DNA of 53,629 nucleotides, taken from assembly GCA_017520935.1 (NCBI GenBank), contig JAFXEF010000033.1, positions 1 through 53,629 of the forward strand, given 5' to 3'. Shown piece by piece: positions 1-8,549 of the stretch; the stretch's first letter is position 1; every line of letters starts with the position of its first letter. A program made the position numbers and the translations under genes. Under the pieces are notes generated by a model. That model was not told the DNA's origin and did no database searches. It saw nothing but the letters and a program-made list of their open reading frames with translations. Source of the DNA: Bacteroidaceae bacterium (GTDB lineage: Bacteria; Bacteroidota; Bacteroidia; Bacteroidales; Bacteroidaceae).

Positions 1-1
1 G

Positions 2-337
2 CCTAAGCCTCCTTTTCCTGCGGGACTATACGTAGTTGAAATTCACCTCTACCCAGGCCGTAAGACACCCACTTCTTGGAACAAGAACACCCGCCAAACC
101 ACCTTTGATGGCTATTCTCCGAAGATGGAGTTCTACGCTCCCGAATATTCCGACGGCCCTATTGAGGGTGATGCCGACTATCGCCGTACCATCTACTGGA
201 ACCCCGAGCTGGAGACCAACCGGCTTGGTATTGCTGACGTACGTTTCTACAACAACGGTTATTCACGTTCACTCAGTGTCAGCGTAGAGGGTATGACCAA
301 TGGAGGAGTGCCAGTAAAGGCATGTCCTCTTCGTTGA
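2..337 (+). CDS. C-terminal end of a large outer-membrane/TonB-plug-type surface protein (5' truncated)
   Basis: This reading frame is open from the window edge to a TGA at 335-337, so it is the tail of a gene that starts outside. The 111 visible residues contain the run FYAPEYSDGP, then DYRRTIYWNP, then VRFYNNGYSRSLSVSVEGMT. The pattern 'YRRTIYWNP ... FYN ... SVSVEG' is typical of the last domain of Bacteroidales surface proteins of the MG2 / TonB-dependent receptor plug type; I know this from the family, and nothing else here proves it. The tail KACPLR after GGVPV is unusual for that family, so the true end may have been altered by a frameshift. Confidence is moderate to low because only the end is visible. 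Confidence 0.4.
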   Translation, partial: PKPPFPAGLYVVEIHLYPGRKTPTSWNKNTRQTTFDGYSPKMEFYAPEYSDGPIEGDADYRRTIYWNPELETNRLGIADVRFYNNGYSRSLSVSVEGMTNGGVPVKACPLR

Positions 338-366
338 ACACATTACATACCCATCAAGGCTGTGCA

Positions 367-465
367 ATGGTAGTCATCCGTCCTTTCGATGCAAATGGTG
401 TTATCCGCCTTACCGTCTACCCCGAAGGGATAGAGGCAGAGGATATAACCATCGTTGTTTATTGA
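367..465 (+). pseudogene. Possible remnant of a glycoside hydrolase family 2-like C-terminus
   Basis: A short open frame of 32 residues ending in TGA reads MVVIRPFDANGVIRLTVYPE and then GIEAEDITIVVY. The pattern 'A-M-V-hydrophobic ... G-hydrophobic-hydrophobic ... LTV .. EG hydrophobic' resembles the final Ig-like strand region of Bacteroidales GH2 beta-galactosidases. The frame differs from that of the preceding ORF and has no recognisable start of its own, so it is best read as gene debris. It could equally be a chance open frame. Confidence 0.22.
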
Positions 466-566
466 ATGATTGGGTGGACGCTATTTCCACCATAGAGGTT
501 GTCAGAAGTGTTCCTGAATACTTTCTGTACTATCATCCCTTTGACAATGTGCAGGGTAGCCTTCAA

Positions 567-977
567 TTACCGCATGGCCAACGCACGGTTCTCGGCAGCC
601 TCCATGATTTCGCGCTCGCCGGATCCCTTGTCGTTGATGCCGCAGAGGTGGAGTATACCGTGTATGATGATGCGGTGCAGCTCCTCATCATATTCGGTGG
701 CAAACTGCTCGCTGTTGCTCTTCACCGTGTCGAGACTGATGAAGAGGTCGCCACTGATGATATTGCCCTCGGTATAGTCGAAGGTGATGATGTCGGTGTA
801 GTAGTCGTGTTGCAGGAACTCGCGGTTGACCTCGAGGATGCGCTTGTCGTTGCAGAAGATGTAGCTCACGTCGCCCACCTTCTTGCCATAGGTGGCGGCT
901 ACGGCGCGTACCCATGCAGTGGTCTCGCGCTTCTTGATGGATGGCATCACGGTGCCTTCGGTGTGATAGGTAATCAT
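567..977 (-). CDS. ybeY: Endoribonuclease YbeY (rRNA maturation factor)
   Basis: YbeY is a metal-dependent endoribonuclease used in 16S rRNA 3'-end maturation and ribosome quality control in the cytoplasm. The 136-residue protein carries the family signature HGILHLCG (His106, His110). Asp116 stands where Escherichia coli has the third metal-binding His; from memory this His-to-Asp change is common in Bacteroidetes. The start is ATG at 977 and the length is close to the family norm of about 140-155. It lies 60 bp downstream of the SpmA-SpmB gene on the same strand and could be co-transcribed with it, since no -7 box of its own is seen in the gap. Confidence 0.92.
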   Translation of the reverse strand: MITYHTEGTVMPSIKKRETTAWVRAVAATYGKKVGDVSYIFCNDKRILEVNREFLQHDYYTDIITFDYTEGNIISGDLFISLDTVKSNSEQFATEYDEELHRIIIHGILHLCGINDKGSGEREIMEAAENRALAMR

Positions 978-1037
978 GTTTGGTTAATTCTGAATTTTGA
1001 ATTATGAATTATGAGAACTCAGAGAACTCCGAGAAAA

Positions 1038-2270
1038 CTATCCGAAGAATAGGTAACAGATGAATATGGCCGAGAGTATACCTGCAAGGTCGGCCAGGAG
1101 CCCGCAGGTGACGGCATGGCGTGTCTTGCGTATGCCTACACTGCCGAAGTATACGGCCAGGATATAGAATGTGGTATCGGTGGCTCCCTGAAAGAGGCAG
1201 GCGAGACGCCCTACGAAGGAGTCGGCTCCGTAGGTGGCCATGGCATCGACCATGAGGCCACGGGCACCGCTACCGCTCAGCGGCTTCATGAGCGCGGTGG
1301 GCAGAGCACCTACAAACTCGGTGTCGCCGCCAAGAGCTGCCACACACCAGGCAATGCCGTCGATGAGGAAGTCCATGGCACCCGAAGCGCGGAACACACC
1401 GATAGCCACCAGTATGGCCACAAGGTAGGGGATGATGCGTACGGCGGTCTCGAAACCCTCCTTGGCTCCCTCGATGAAGGTGTCGTATACGTTGATTTTC
1501 TTACGCATGCCCGCTATGATGAAGCAGGTGATGATGCTGAAGAGGAAGACATTGGCAAAGGTGGATGACACCACGTCCATCTGCTCGCGCGGCATGGTGC
1601 TGAAGCCCCAGATGATGAGAGCCACCAGTGTGCACAGAACACCGAGGAAGAGCATGAGCGTACGGTTGAACAGGTTGATGCGCTGGTACAGGCAGGTGAC
1701 AATGAGGCCTACCACGGTAGAGAAGAAGGTGGCCAGGAGGATAGGCACGAACACATCGGTAGGCTGTGCGGCTCCCATCTGGGCACGGTAGACCATCACA
1801 CTGATGGGTACGAGAGTCAGTCCCGAGGTGTTGAGTACGAGAAACATGATCATCGGGTTCGTTGCCGTGTCTTTCTTGGTGTTCAGCTCCTGCAGTTGCT
1901 CCATCGCTTTCAGCCCCATGGGTGTGGCTGCATTGTCGAGCCCCAGCATGTTGGCGGCAAAGTTCATGAAGATGGTACCCGTCACGGGGTGCCCTTTGGG
2001 AATGTCTGGGAAGATCTTCGAGAATACCGGTGCCAGCCAGCGGGCTACCACGTTTACCACCCCGCCTTTCTCGCCTATACGCATGATGCCGAGCCAGAGA
2101 GAGAGCACGCCGGTGAGGCCGAGCGAAATCTCGAAAGCCGTCTTGGCCGATGAGAAGGTGGAGTTCATGATAGCGGGGAACACCTCTACGTCGCCCATGA
2201 AGATGAGGCGCACGAGCGCCACCACAAAGGCAACGAGGAAGAAAGCTATCCAGATATAGTTGAGTACCAT
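1038..2270 (-). CDS. Fused SpmA-SpmB nucleoside-recognition (Gate) domain membrane protein
   Basis: A 410-residue polytopic membrane protein. The N-terminal half (about 1-200) has SpmA features, such as LWLGIMRIGEKGG and the loop FMNFAANMLGLDNAATPMG. The C-terminal half (about 230-410) has SpmB features, such as RIIPYLVAILVAIGVFRASG and MKPLSGSGARGLM. In Firmicutes these are two separate spore-maturation proteins; Bacteroidetes carry them fused although they do not sporulate, so the role is probably transport or nucleoside-related rather than sporulation. I start it at the ATG at 2270. An upstream in-frame start at 2300 would add ten polar residues and would overlap the -7 box at 2290-2297. 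The gene is divergent from cysS. Confidence 0.88.
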   Translation of the reverse strand: MVLNYIWIAFFLVAFVVALVRLIFMGDVEVFPAIMNSTFSSAKTAFEISLGLTGVLSLWLGIMRIGEKGGVVNVVARWLAPVFSKIFPDIPKGHPVTGTIFMNFAANMLGLDNAATPMGLKAMEQLQELNTKKDTATNPMIMFLVLNTSGLTLVPISVMVYRAQMGAAQPTDVFVPILLATFFSTVVGLIVTCLYQRINLFNRTLMLFLGVLCTLVALIIWGFSTMPREQMDVVSSTFANVFLFSIITCFIIAGMRKKINVYDTFIEGAKEGFETAVRIIPYLVAILVAIGVFRASGAMDFLIDGIAWCVAALGGDTEFVGALPTALMKPLSGSGARGLMVDAMATYGADSFVGRLACLFQGATDTTFYILAVYFGSVGIRKTRHAVTCGLLADLAGILSAIFICYLFFG

Positions 2271-2289
2271 AGTTGTGCTTGTGTTTTTG

Positions 2290-2297
2290 CAAAAGTA
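2290..2297 (-). promoter_or_regulatory. Candidate -7 box for the SpmA-SpmB gene
   Basis: Read on the minus strand this is TACTTTTG, a perfect match to the Bacteroidetes -7 consensus TAnnTTTG, 19 nt upstream of the ATG at 2270. No convincing TTG lies 17-23 nt further upstream, so this is a partial promoter match. Confidence 0.4.
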
Positions 2298-2382
2298 CAA
2301 AATTAGATTTATATCTATGTATTAAATATCTGAAAAGTTTTCACTATTCTTGGTATAGTAAACACTATTCTAACGGTTCACG

Positions 2383-2413
2383 TTGATTATTCCAATGGTT
2401 TTTTGTAAATTTG
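2383..2413 (+). promoter_or_regulatory. Candidate promoter of cysS
   Basis: TTG at 2383-2385 and TAAATTTG at 2406-2413 are separated by 20 nt, which matches the Bacteroidetes -33/-7 arrangement. The ATG of cysS follows 27 nt after the -7 box. The region is divergent with the minus-strand SpmA-SpmB promoter. Confidence 0.6.
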
Positions 2414-2440
2414 CCGCTCAATAAATAACTACTCGAATTT

Positions 2441-3922
2441 ATGGAACATCAACTATTCGTTTATAATACGCTCACACGCCGTAAGGAGCTTTTCAAGCCT
2501 CTGCACGAGGGTCATGTGGGCATGTATGTGTGCGGCCCCACCGTATATGGCGATGCCCACCTGGGTCATGCCCGCCCCGCCATCACCTTTGATATCCTCT
2601 TCCGCTATCTGCAGCACTTAGGCTATAAGGTACGCTACGTGCGCAATATCACCGACGTTGGGCACCTTGAACACGATGCCGACGAGGGCGAAGACAAGGT
2701 GGCCAAGAAGGCTCGCCTCGAGCAACTCGAACCCATGGAGGTGGTGCAGCACTACCTCAACCGCTACCACAAGGCCATGGAGGCGCTTAACGTGTTGCCC
2801 CCCAGCATCGAGCCCCATGCCTCAGGACATATCATTGAGCAGATAGCCCTCGTCAAGGAAATCCTCGACAATGGCTATGCCTACGAGAGCGAGGGTTCGG
2901 TATACTTCGATGTGGAGAAGTATAACCGTGACCATCGCTACGGCAAGCTTTCGGGCCGCAACCTCGACGATGTGCTCAACACCAGCCGCGACAATCTCGA
3001 CGGACAGAGCGAGAAGCGCAACCCCGTGGACTTCGCCCTGTGGAAGAAGGCACAGCCCGAGCACATCATGCGCTGGCCCTCACCCTGGAGCGACGGCTTC
3101 CCCGGCTGGCACTGCGAGTGCACGGCCATGGGTAAGAAATACCTCGGTGCACACTTCGATATCCACGGTGGCGGCATGGATCTCGTGTTCCCCCATCACG
3201 AATGTGAGATAGCCCAGAGCGTGGCCAGCCAAGGCGACGATATGGTGCACTACTGGATGCACAACAACATGATTACCATCAACGGACAGAAGATGGGCAA
3301 GTCATACAACAACTTTATCAACCTCAGCGAGTTCTTTGCTGGTTCGCATCCGCTGCTTGAGCAAGCCTATAGTCCCATGACCATCCGCTTCTTCATCCTG
3401 CAGGCACACTACCGCAGCACTGTGGACTTTGGCAACGAGGCACTGCAAGCCTCCGAGAAAGGACTCAACCGCCTTCTTGAGGCATGGGACAACCTCGCCC
3501 GAATCGCACCTGCCGAAAGCTCATCGGCCGATGTCACCGGCCTGCGCGCCAAGTGCTACGAGGCCATGAACGATGACCTCAACACACCTATCGTCATCAG
3601 CCACCTCTTTGATGCCGCCCGCATCATCAATCAGGTGGTAGACAAGAAGGCTACCCTCAGTGCTGCAGATCTCGCTGAACTGAAGGAGGTGTTCGCTACC
3701 TTCCTCTTCGATATTCTCGGCCTGCAGGCACAGCAGAGTAGCGACAATAGTGGTCGTGAGGAGGCCTTCGGTAAGGTCGTGGATATGCTTCTCGAACAGC
3801 GTGCCATCGCCAAGGCCAACAAGGATTGGGCCACCAGCGACAAGATACGTAACGAGCTCGCTGCCCTCGGCTTCGAGATCAAGGACACCAAGGATGGCTG
3901 CACCTGGAAGTTGAACAAGTAA
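2441..3922 (+). CDS. cysS: Cysteine--tRNA ligase
   Basis: Class I aminoacyl-tRNA synthetase that charges tRNA-Cys in the cytoplasm. Over 493 residues it shows the N-terminal Zn-ligand context [13 protein letters not shown] (Cys31), the HIGH-type motif HLGH (40-43), further zinc-ligand regions WHCECTAMG and [11 protein letters not shown], and the KMSKS-type loop KMGKS (284-288). The C-terminal DALR-like and anticodon-binding region is complete. The length is typical for Bacteroidales CysRS. It has its own promoter just upstream and a GC-rich hairpin 18 nt after the stop. Identification is secure. Confidence 0.97.
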   Translation: MEHQLFVYNTLTRRKELFKPLHEGHVGMYVCGPTVYGDAHLGHARPAITFDILFRYLQHLGYKVRYVRNITDVGHLEHDADEGEDKVAKKARLEQLEPMEVVQHYLNRYHKAMEALNVLPPSIEPHASGHIIEQIALVKEILDNGYAYESEGSVYFDVEKYNRDHRYGKLSGRNLDDVLNTSRDNLDGQSEKRNPVDFALWKKAQPEHIMRWPSPWSDGFPGWHCECTAMGKKYLGAHFDIHGGGMDLVFPHHECEIAQSVASQGDDMVHYWMHNNMITINGQKMGKSYNNFINLSEFFAGSHPLLEQAYSPMTIRFFILQAHYRSTVDFGNEALQASEKGLNRLLEAWDNLARIAPAESSSADVTGLRAKCYEAMNDDLNTPIVISHLFDAARIINQVVDKKATLSAADLAELKEVFATFLFDILGLQAQQSSDNSGREEAFGKVVDMLLEQRAIAKANKDWATSDKIRNELAALGFEIKDTKDGCTWKLNK

Positions 3923-3940
3923 GGAAGGAGTCTCTCTCAA

Positions 3941-3959
3941 CCCCCTCCCGAAGAGGGGG
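3941..3959 (+). terminator. GC-rich hairpin after cysS
   Basis: CCCCCTC, loop CCGAA, GAGGGGG forms a 7-bp stem without a U-tract. It may slow or end transcription, or it may be a dispersed GC-rich repeat: a hairpin of related composition lies at 21173-21189. Confidence 0.3.
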
Positions 3960-4012
3960 CTTCCGGACATCTCTGAGTTCTCGATACTCTCAGGACCTTC
4001 CGATAAGAAACA

Positions 4013-4990
4013 ATGATTATGCGCATATTACCCATACTACTCACCTTAGCGTTGTTCACTGCCTGCGGCAATAAGCAATCCAAGCCCACTGTGCAGCCGC
4101 AGGCTACCGTCGTGGTGCCTGCGTTCAATGCAGACAGTGCCTACCACTACACCGCACAACAGGTAGCCTTTGGCCCGCGTGTGCCTAATAGCGAGGCTCA
4201 TCGCCTGTGTGGCGATTGGCTGGCGCAGGAGCTCGAACGCTTCGGAGCCAAGGTGACCTCACAGCACGTGACACTGCGTGCCTATGACGGGACACCGCTC
4301 AAGGCACGTAACATCATCGGTTCTTACAAGCCCGAGGTCAAGAAACGTGTGCTGCTATGCGCCCACTGGGATACACGTCCCTGGGCCGATGCTGACCCCG
4401 ACCCCAAGTATCACCGCACACCCATTCTCGGTGCCAATGACGGTGCCAGCGGCGTGGGCGTGCTCCTCGAAATAGCCCGTCAGCTACAGGCTCAGCCCAC
4501 CGATATCGGTATCGATATCATCTTCTTTGATGCCGAGGACTATGGCGAGCATGCTGCCGACGATGAACCTACCGCCGGTATCGCTTGGTGTCTCGGCTCG
4601 CAGTATTGGAGCCGTGTGCCCCACACCGACGGCTACATGGCCCGCTTCGGCATCCTGCTCGATATGGTCGGTGGCAAGGATGCTCGTTTTCACCGCGAAG
4701 GCTTCTCAGACCGCCTGGCCAAGCATATTGTCGACAAGGTGTGGGCAGCCGCTCATGCCAGTGGCCATGGACAATGGTTCCCCTATGCCGAGGGTGGATT
4801 GATTACCGATGACCACCTACCCATCAATGAGTTGGCCCGTATCCCTTGCATTGATATCATCGGCCACTATCCTGATACAGGCTTTGCCCCCACATGGCAC
4901 ACCATGGACGACACCATGGACAATATTGACCCCACCGTGCTGCGTGCTGTAGGACAAACGGTGTTGCAGGTAATCTATAATGAACGATAG
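4013..4990 (+). CDS. M28-family zinc peptidase / glutaminyl-peptide cyclotransferase-like lipoprotein
   Basis: A 325-residue exported protein. The N-terminus MRILPILLTLALFTACG is a lipoprotein signal with lipobox LFTAC, so it should be anchored in an envelope membrane. The body matches the M28 / glutaminyl cyclase fold: His118 in LCAHWDTRP, Asp143 in GANDGASG, and Glu175-Asp176 in FFDAEDYG form the expected metal site. A C-terminal IIGHYPDTGFAPTWHT supplies a final His. Such proteins cyclise N-terminal Gln to pyroglutamate or act as aminopeptidases; sequence alone does not separate these. In T9SS-bearing Bacteroidetes, N-terminal pyroglutamate is common on exported proteins, which fits the first role. 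The start could be ATG at 4013 or 4019. Confidence 0.85.
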   Translation: MIMRILPILLTLALFTACGNKQSKPTVQPQATVVVPAFNADSAYHYTAQQVAFGPRVPNSEAHRLCGDWLAQELERFGAKVTSQHVTLRAYDGTPLKARNIIGSYKPEVKKRVLLCAHWDTRPWADADPDPKYHRTPILGANDGASGVGVLLEIARQLQAQPTDIGIDIIFFDAEDYGEHAADDEPTAGIAWCLGSQYWSRVPHTDGYMARFGILLDMVGGKDARFHREGFSDRLAKHIVDKVWAAAHASGHGQWFPYAEGGLITDDHLPINELARIPCIDIIGHYPDTGFAPTWHTMDDTMDNIDPTVLRAVGQTVLQVIYNER

Positions 4991-5112
4991 TATTTAATAT
5001 TTAGAGTTTAGGGTTGTCAAACGAGAAACAAGAAAAATCCACGGTCATCCGCTAAACCCGCTTTATCCGTGTGTAACAACAGTCACGTGTGCAATAACAA
5101 TCAAAGAAACCC

Positions 5113-5538
5113 ATGAGCATCAACGAAATACAAGACCAGATTATAGAGGAGTTCAGCGAGCTCGACGACTGGATGGACAAGTACCAGCTCCTCATCGACC
5201 TCGGCAGTGAGCAGGAACCCCTGCCTGAGGAGTACAAGACCGATAGCAACCTCATAGAGGGATGCCAAAGCCGCGTGTGGCTGCAAGCTGATGAGGTGGA
5301 CGGCCGCCTCGTGTTTCAGGCTGAGAGTGATGCCCTCATCGTCAAAGGCATTGTGAGCCTTTTAGTAAAGGTTCTCTCAGGGCACACCGCCGAGGAGATT
5401 ATCGATGCCGACCTTTACTTTATTGAGGAGATAGGCCTCAAGGAACACCTTTCACCCACTCGCAGCAACGGCCTCGTGGCCATGGTGAAGCAGATGCGCC
5501 TCTATGCCCTCGCCTATAAAGCAAAGCATAGCCTTTGA
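5113..5538 (+). CDS. sufE: SufE family Fe-S assembly sulfur acceptor
   Basis: A 141-residue cytoplasmic protein that accepts persulfide sulfur from the cysteine desulfurase SufS and passes it to the SUF scaffold. It contains the SufE signature EGCQSRVW with the acceptor Cys51 on the exposed loop, and the later VKGIVSLLV and LSPTRSNG stretches typical of the family. The length is standard. No other suf gene is in the window, so this copy stands apart from its partners. The start ATG at 5113 follows an A-rich leader. Confidence 0.92.
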   Translation: MSINEIQDQIIEEFSELDDWMDKYQLLIDLGSEQEPLPEEYKTDSNLIEGCQSRVWLQADEVDGRLVFQAESDALIVKGIVSLLVKVLSGHTAEEIIDADLYFIEEIGLKEHLSPTRSNGLVAMVKQMRLYALAYKAKHSL

Positions 5539-5637
5539 TTTTTCCGGTGGATTTACGAATCGAGATTGTAGACTATAGAAATGTTGTCATTCTGACATTA
5601 TAATATATTAACTCATATATTCACTCAAGAAACACAC

Positions 5638-5645
5638 TACTTTTG
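5638..5645 (+). promoter_or_regulatory. Candidate -7 box of purD
   Basis: TACTTTTG matches the Bacteroidetes -7 consensus and lies 35 nt before the purD ATG. The 142-bp gap after sufE suggests a new transcription unit. No clear -33 element at normal spacing. Confidence 0.45.
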
Positions 5646-5680
5646 TAGTTGGATTTTTTGACTATAACATCAAAGAAAGC

Positions 5681-6958
5681 ATGAAATTATTATTGTTAGG
5701 TAGCGGTGGACGCGAACATGCCTTGGCCTGGAAGATCAGCCAAAGTGCTAAAGTGGAGAAACTCTATATTGCCCCTGGCAATGCAGGGACGAGTGAAGTA
5801 GGGGAGAATGTATCCCTTGCGGCAACAGACTTTGAGGGCATCAAGGCTTTTGTGCTGGCCAATGCCATCGATATGGTTGTAGTAGGTCCCGAAGACCCGC
5901 TGGTGAGGGGAATATATGACTATTTCCGTGATGATGAGCAGCTGAGAGGAGTGCCTGTGATTGGTCCCTCGAAAGCAGGTGCCACACTGGAGGGTAGCAA
6001 GGACTTTGCCAAAGCATTCATGATGCGCCATGGTATACCTACAGCTCGCTATCAGACCTTTACTCAGGATACGCTGGACGAGGGTATTACCTTTCTCCAT
6101 ACATTGCAGGCTCCCTATGTGTTGAAGGCCGACGGACTATGTGCCGGCAAGGGTGTGCTGATATTGCCCACCTTAGAAGAGGCTGAAAAGGAACTGCGCG
6201 AGATGTTGGGCGGAATGTTTGGCTCGGCATCGGCAAGCGTTGTCATCGAGGAGTTCCTCAGTGGTGTAGAATGTTCGGTGTTTGTGCTCACCGATGGCAA
6301 GAGCTATAAACTATTGCCCGAAGCCAAGGACTACAAACGTATTGGCGAGGGTGATACAGGGTTGAATACAGGTGGAATGGGCTCTATATCGCCTGTGCCC
6401 TTTGCCGATGAAGCCTGGATGCAGAAGGTAGAGGAGCGTATCGTGCGGCCTACCGTAGAGGGTTTGGCTGCCGAGGGCATCGACTATAAGGGGTTCATCT
6501 TCTTTGGCCTTATCAACGTGGAAGGCAATCCTATGGTTATAGAATACAACGTGCGTATGGGTGATCCTGAGACCGAGAGTGTGATGTTGCGACTGAAGAG
6601 TGACATCGTAGACCTCTTTGAAGGGGTGGCCGAGGGCAACCTGGGCGAACGCACTATCGAGTTTGACTCGCGCAGTGCCGTGTGCGTGATGCTCGTCTCG
6701 GGAGGTTACCCTGGCGACTACAAGAAGGGTTACCCTATCACTGGATTCGACAAGGTGGAGGGCAGCTATCTCTTCCATGCGGGTACGGCTCTCAAGGACG
6801 GAGAGGTAGTCACCAATGGTGGGCGCGTGATAGCTGTAAGCTCGTATGGCAACACACAGCTGGAGGCATTGGCCACTTCGTTCAAGAACGCACAGGCACT
6901 GCACTTCACCGATATGTATTGCCGTAGCGATATAGGTAAGGATATACTCAAGAGTTAA
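5681..6958 (+). CDS. purD: Phosphoribosylamine--glycine ligase (GARS)
   Basis: ATP-grasp enzyme of de novo purine synthesis that joins glycine to 5-phosphoribosylamine. The 425-residue protein begins with the classic [19 protein letters not shown] and has the ATP-grasp segments [26 protein letters not shown] and [10 protein letters not shown]. Length and motif order are those of the single-domain bacterial enzyme. The following membrane-protein gene starts 21 nt after the stop and is probably in the same operon. Confidence 0.97.
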   Translation: MKLLLLGSGGREHALAWKISQSAKVEKLYIAPGNAGTSEVGENVSLAATDFEGIKAFVLANAIDMVVVGPEDPLVRGIYDYFRDDEQLRGVPVIGPSKAGATLEGSKDFAKAFMMRHGIPTARYQTFTQDTLDEGITFLHTLQAPYVLKADGLCAGKGVLILPTLEEAEKELREMLGGMFGSASASVVIEEFLSGVECSVFVLTDGKSYKLLPEAKDYKRIGEGDTGLNTGGMGSISPVPFADEAWMQKVEERIVRPTVEGLAAEGIDYKGFIFFGLINVEGNPMVIEYNVRMGDPETESVMLRLKSDIVDLFEGVAEGNLGERTIEFDSRSAVCVMLVSGGYPGDYKKGYPITGFDKVEGSYLFHAGTALKDGEVVTNGGRVIAVSSYGNTQLEALATSFKNAQALHFTDMYCRSDIGKDILKS

Positions 6959-6979
6959 TGTAGGGAATACACCCGTGGG

Positions 6980-7966
6980 ATGAGAAAAATCCTCGATTTC
7001 ATCGTACATAGTAACGCTGCGGGGGCTATGGCCGCCGTAGTGTTACTATGTATGTATGCGGCTACCTGCACTGGCTATTTGCCGGATGTCGGGAAGAATC
7101 TTCCGGTTGTGGATGCTGCAGAATGGAGGGGTTATATATCCTTGGCAGGATGTATACTGATGGGTTACCTGTCGGTGAAGCCTTCTGTAGAGTATACCCT
7201 GTCCAGTGTACACACGCAGTTGCCCGTCACGCTGTTTCTGATGGGCTGTACCATAGCCCCTTTGCAGGTATGTACGCCCAAGAATCTGACTGTACTGGCT
7301 CTGCTGGCTGTAGGGAGCTATGTACTGTTGCATGCATATAGGAACTATCAGGCGGCAGGAAGCTACTTCACAGCCTATCTCTGTGTAGGGTTGGTCAGCC
7401 TTATCGAACCTCAGTTGATATGGGTAGCACCACTACTGCTGATATGCTGCATTCCCCTTCACTCGCTATGTGTGCGTACCGTTGCTGCTGGTGCGATGGG
7501 GCTGTTATGTGTCTGTTGGGTGACATTCGGCCTGTTGTATATGACCGACCAGATGGCGGTGGCGCATGACCTTGTTGCCCGACTCGCTCACTATGACTGG
7601 AGCCACTATCCGCTACCCCACACTGCGGCAGATGCATTCACGCAACTATCTCCTCTATTGTGGATATTGCTGCTGACAATCCCCGGTGGTATCGTGATAT
7701 TGAAAAACAATACACTGAACCTACGTTCACGCACCTGTTACTATTATTGTATTGCCTTGTTGGGCGTATTACTGCTGTTGTGTATAGTGTTGCCCGCACT
7801 CTATACCACTCTACTTCCCTTGTGCTTGTTATTGGCAGCCTATATAGGCATACCTCTCTATGCGGAGGCCAATACACGTGGTAAGCGCATCTATGCCATG
7901 GTGACGTTACTTGTGTGGATAATACTCATTACCAATCCGCTATGGATGCGCTATATCCCATTCTGA
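6980..7966 (+). CDS. Polytopic membrane protein of unknown function
   Basis: 328 residues, mostly hydrophobic, with roughly ten predicted membrane segments, for example AAVVLLCMYAATCTGYL, LPVTLFLMGCTIAPL, LLWILLLTIPGGIVIL and TLLVWIILITNPLWM. I do not recognise a named family; the overall size and hydrophobicity recall uncharacterised multi-spanning proteins common in Bacteroidetes. It follows purD by 21 nt and overlaps the YqaA-like gene by 25 nt, so the three genes are likely translated from one message. Confidence 0.8.
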   Translation: MRKILDFIVHSNAAGAMAAVVLLCMYAATCTGYLPDVGKNLPVVDAAEWRGYISLAGCILMGYLSVKPSVEYTLSSVHTQLPVTLFLMGCTIAPLQVCTPKNLTVLALLAVGSYVLLHAYRNYQAAGSYFTAYLCVGLVSLIEPQLIWVAPLLLICCIPLHSLCVRTVAAGAMGLLCVCWVTFGLLYMTDQMAVAHDLVARLAHYDWSHYPLPHTAADAFTQLSPLLWILLLTIPGGIVILKNNTLNLRSRTCYYYCIALLGVLLLLCIVLPALYTTLLPLCLLLAAYIGIPLYAEANTRGKRIYAMVTLLVWIILITNPLWMRYIPF

Positions 7967-8409
7967 TTGACTATGGCCCGTGGGGTATGTTTGTGTCGGC
8001 CCTACTCTCAGGCACTGTATTGCCCTTCAGCAGCGAAGCGGTGCTGGTAGGGCTACTGGCAGTAGGTGTGAATCCCTGGACGCTGTTGCTTGCAGCCTCG
8101 GCGGGTAATGTACTGGGTGGGGTTACATGCTACTATGTGGGTCGGTGCACCACTCCCGAGCGCATACAAAAGATATTTGGCATTAAGCCCAAGAATATGG
8201 AGCGTGCCCGCCGTCTGGTCGAGCGCTGGGGCGTATGGATAGGCTTCTTCTGTTGGATAGCGGTATTGGGCGATGCCATTCTCGTGACGCTGGGAATTAT
8301 GCGCTCAAATGCTCCCCTCACCCTCACCACAATGGCTATAGGAAAGACCGTGCGCTATCTGGTAATACTGCTCTCTGCACTCGGAATCGGGAACTTGATA
8401 TTGTCGTAA
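7942..8409 (+). CDS. YqaA/DedA-type (VTT domain) membrane protein
   Basis: A 155-residue inner-membrane protein. It has the VTT-like pattern SGTVLPFSSEAVLVGLLA, the G-rich GNVLGGVTCYYVGR, and a re-entrant-like segment around GDAILVTLGIMR. YqaA-type proteins are relatives of the DedA lipid flippase family; the substrate is unknown here. I start it at the ATG at 7942, which begins inside the 3' end of the upstream gene (25-nt overlap, suggesting translational coupling). A GTG at 7915 would add nine residues. An intrinsic terminator follows 56 nt after the stop. Confidence 0.85.
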   Translation: MDALYPILIDYGPWGMFVSALLSGTVLPFSSEAVLVGLLAVGVNPWTLLLAASAGNVLGGVTCYYVGRCTTPERIQKIFGIKPKNMERARRLVERWGVWIGFFCWIAVLGDAILVTLGIMRSNAPLTLTTMAIGKTVRYLVILLSALGIGNLILS

Positions 8410-8465
8410 ACTCGATATAAGATTACGTTAGTTTAGTGATAATTATTGTGTATTTTGATACGAAT

Positions 8466-8500
8466 AAAGTGGGTTTGTAGTGCAATACCCACTTTTTCTT
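8466..8500 (+). terminator. Intrinsic terminator of the purD operon
   Basis: AAAGTGGGT (8466-8474) pairs perfectly with ACCCACTTT (8487-8495) across a 12-nt loop and runs into TTTCTT. This is a good rho-independent terminator and separates the purD unit from the polysaccharide operon. Confidence 0.8.
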
Positions 8501-8502
8501 AT

Positions 8503-8510
8503 TAACTTTG
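8503..8510 (+). promoter_or_regulatory. Candidate -7 box of the glycan-decoration operon
   Basis: TAACTTTG matches TAnnTTTG, starts 3 nt after the terminator and lies 39 nt before the ATG at 8550. The nearest TTTG upstream (8474-8477) is 25 nt away, longer than usual, and sits in the terminator stem. Confidence 0.5.
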
Positions 8511-8549
8511 TCCCATTAATGTCGTAGAAACGATAAATTGGGACAAGCT

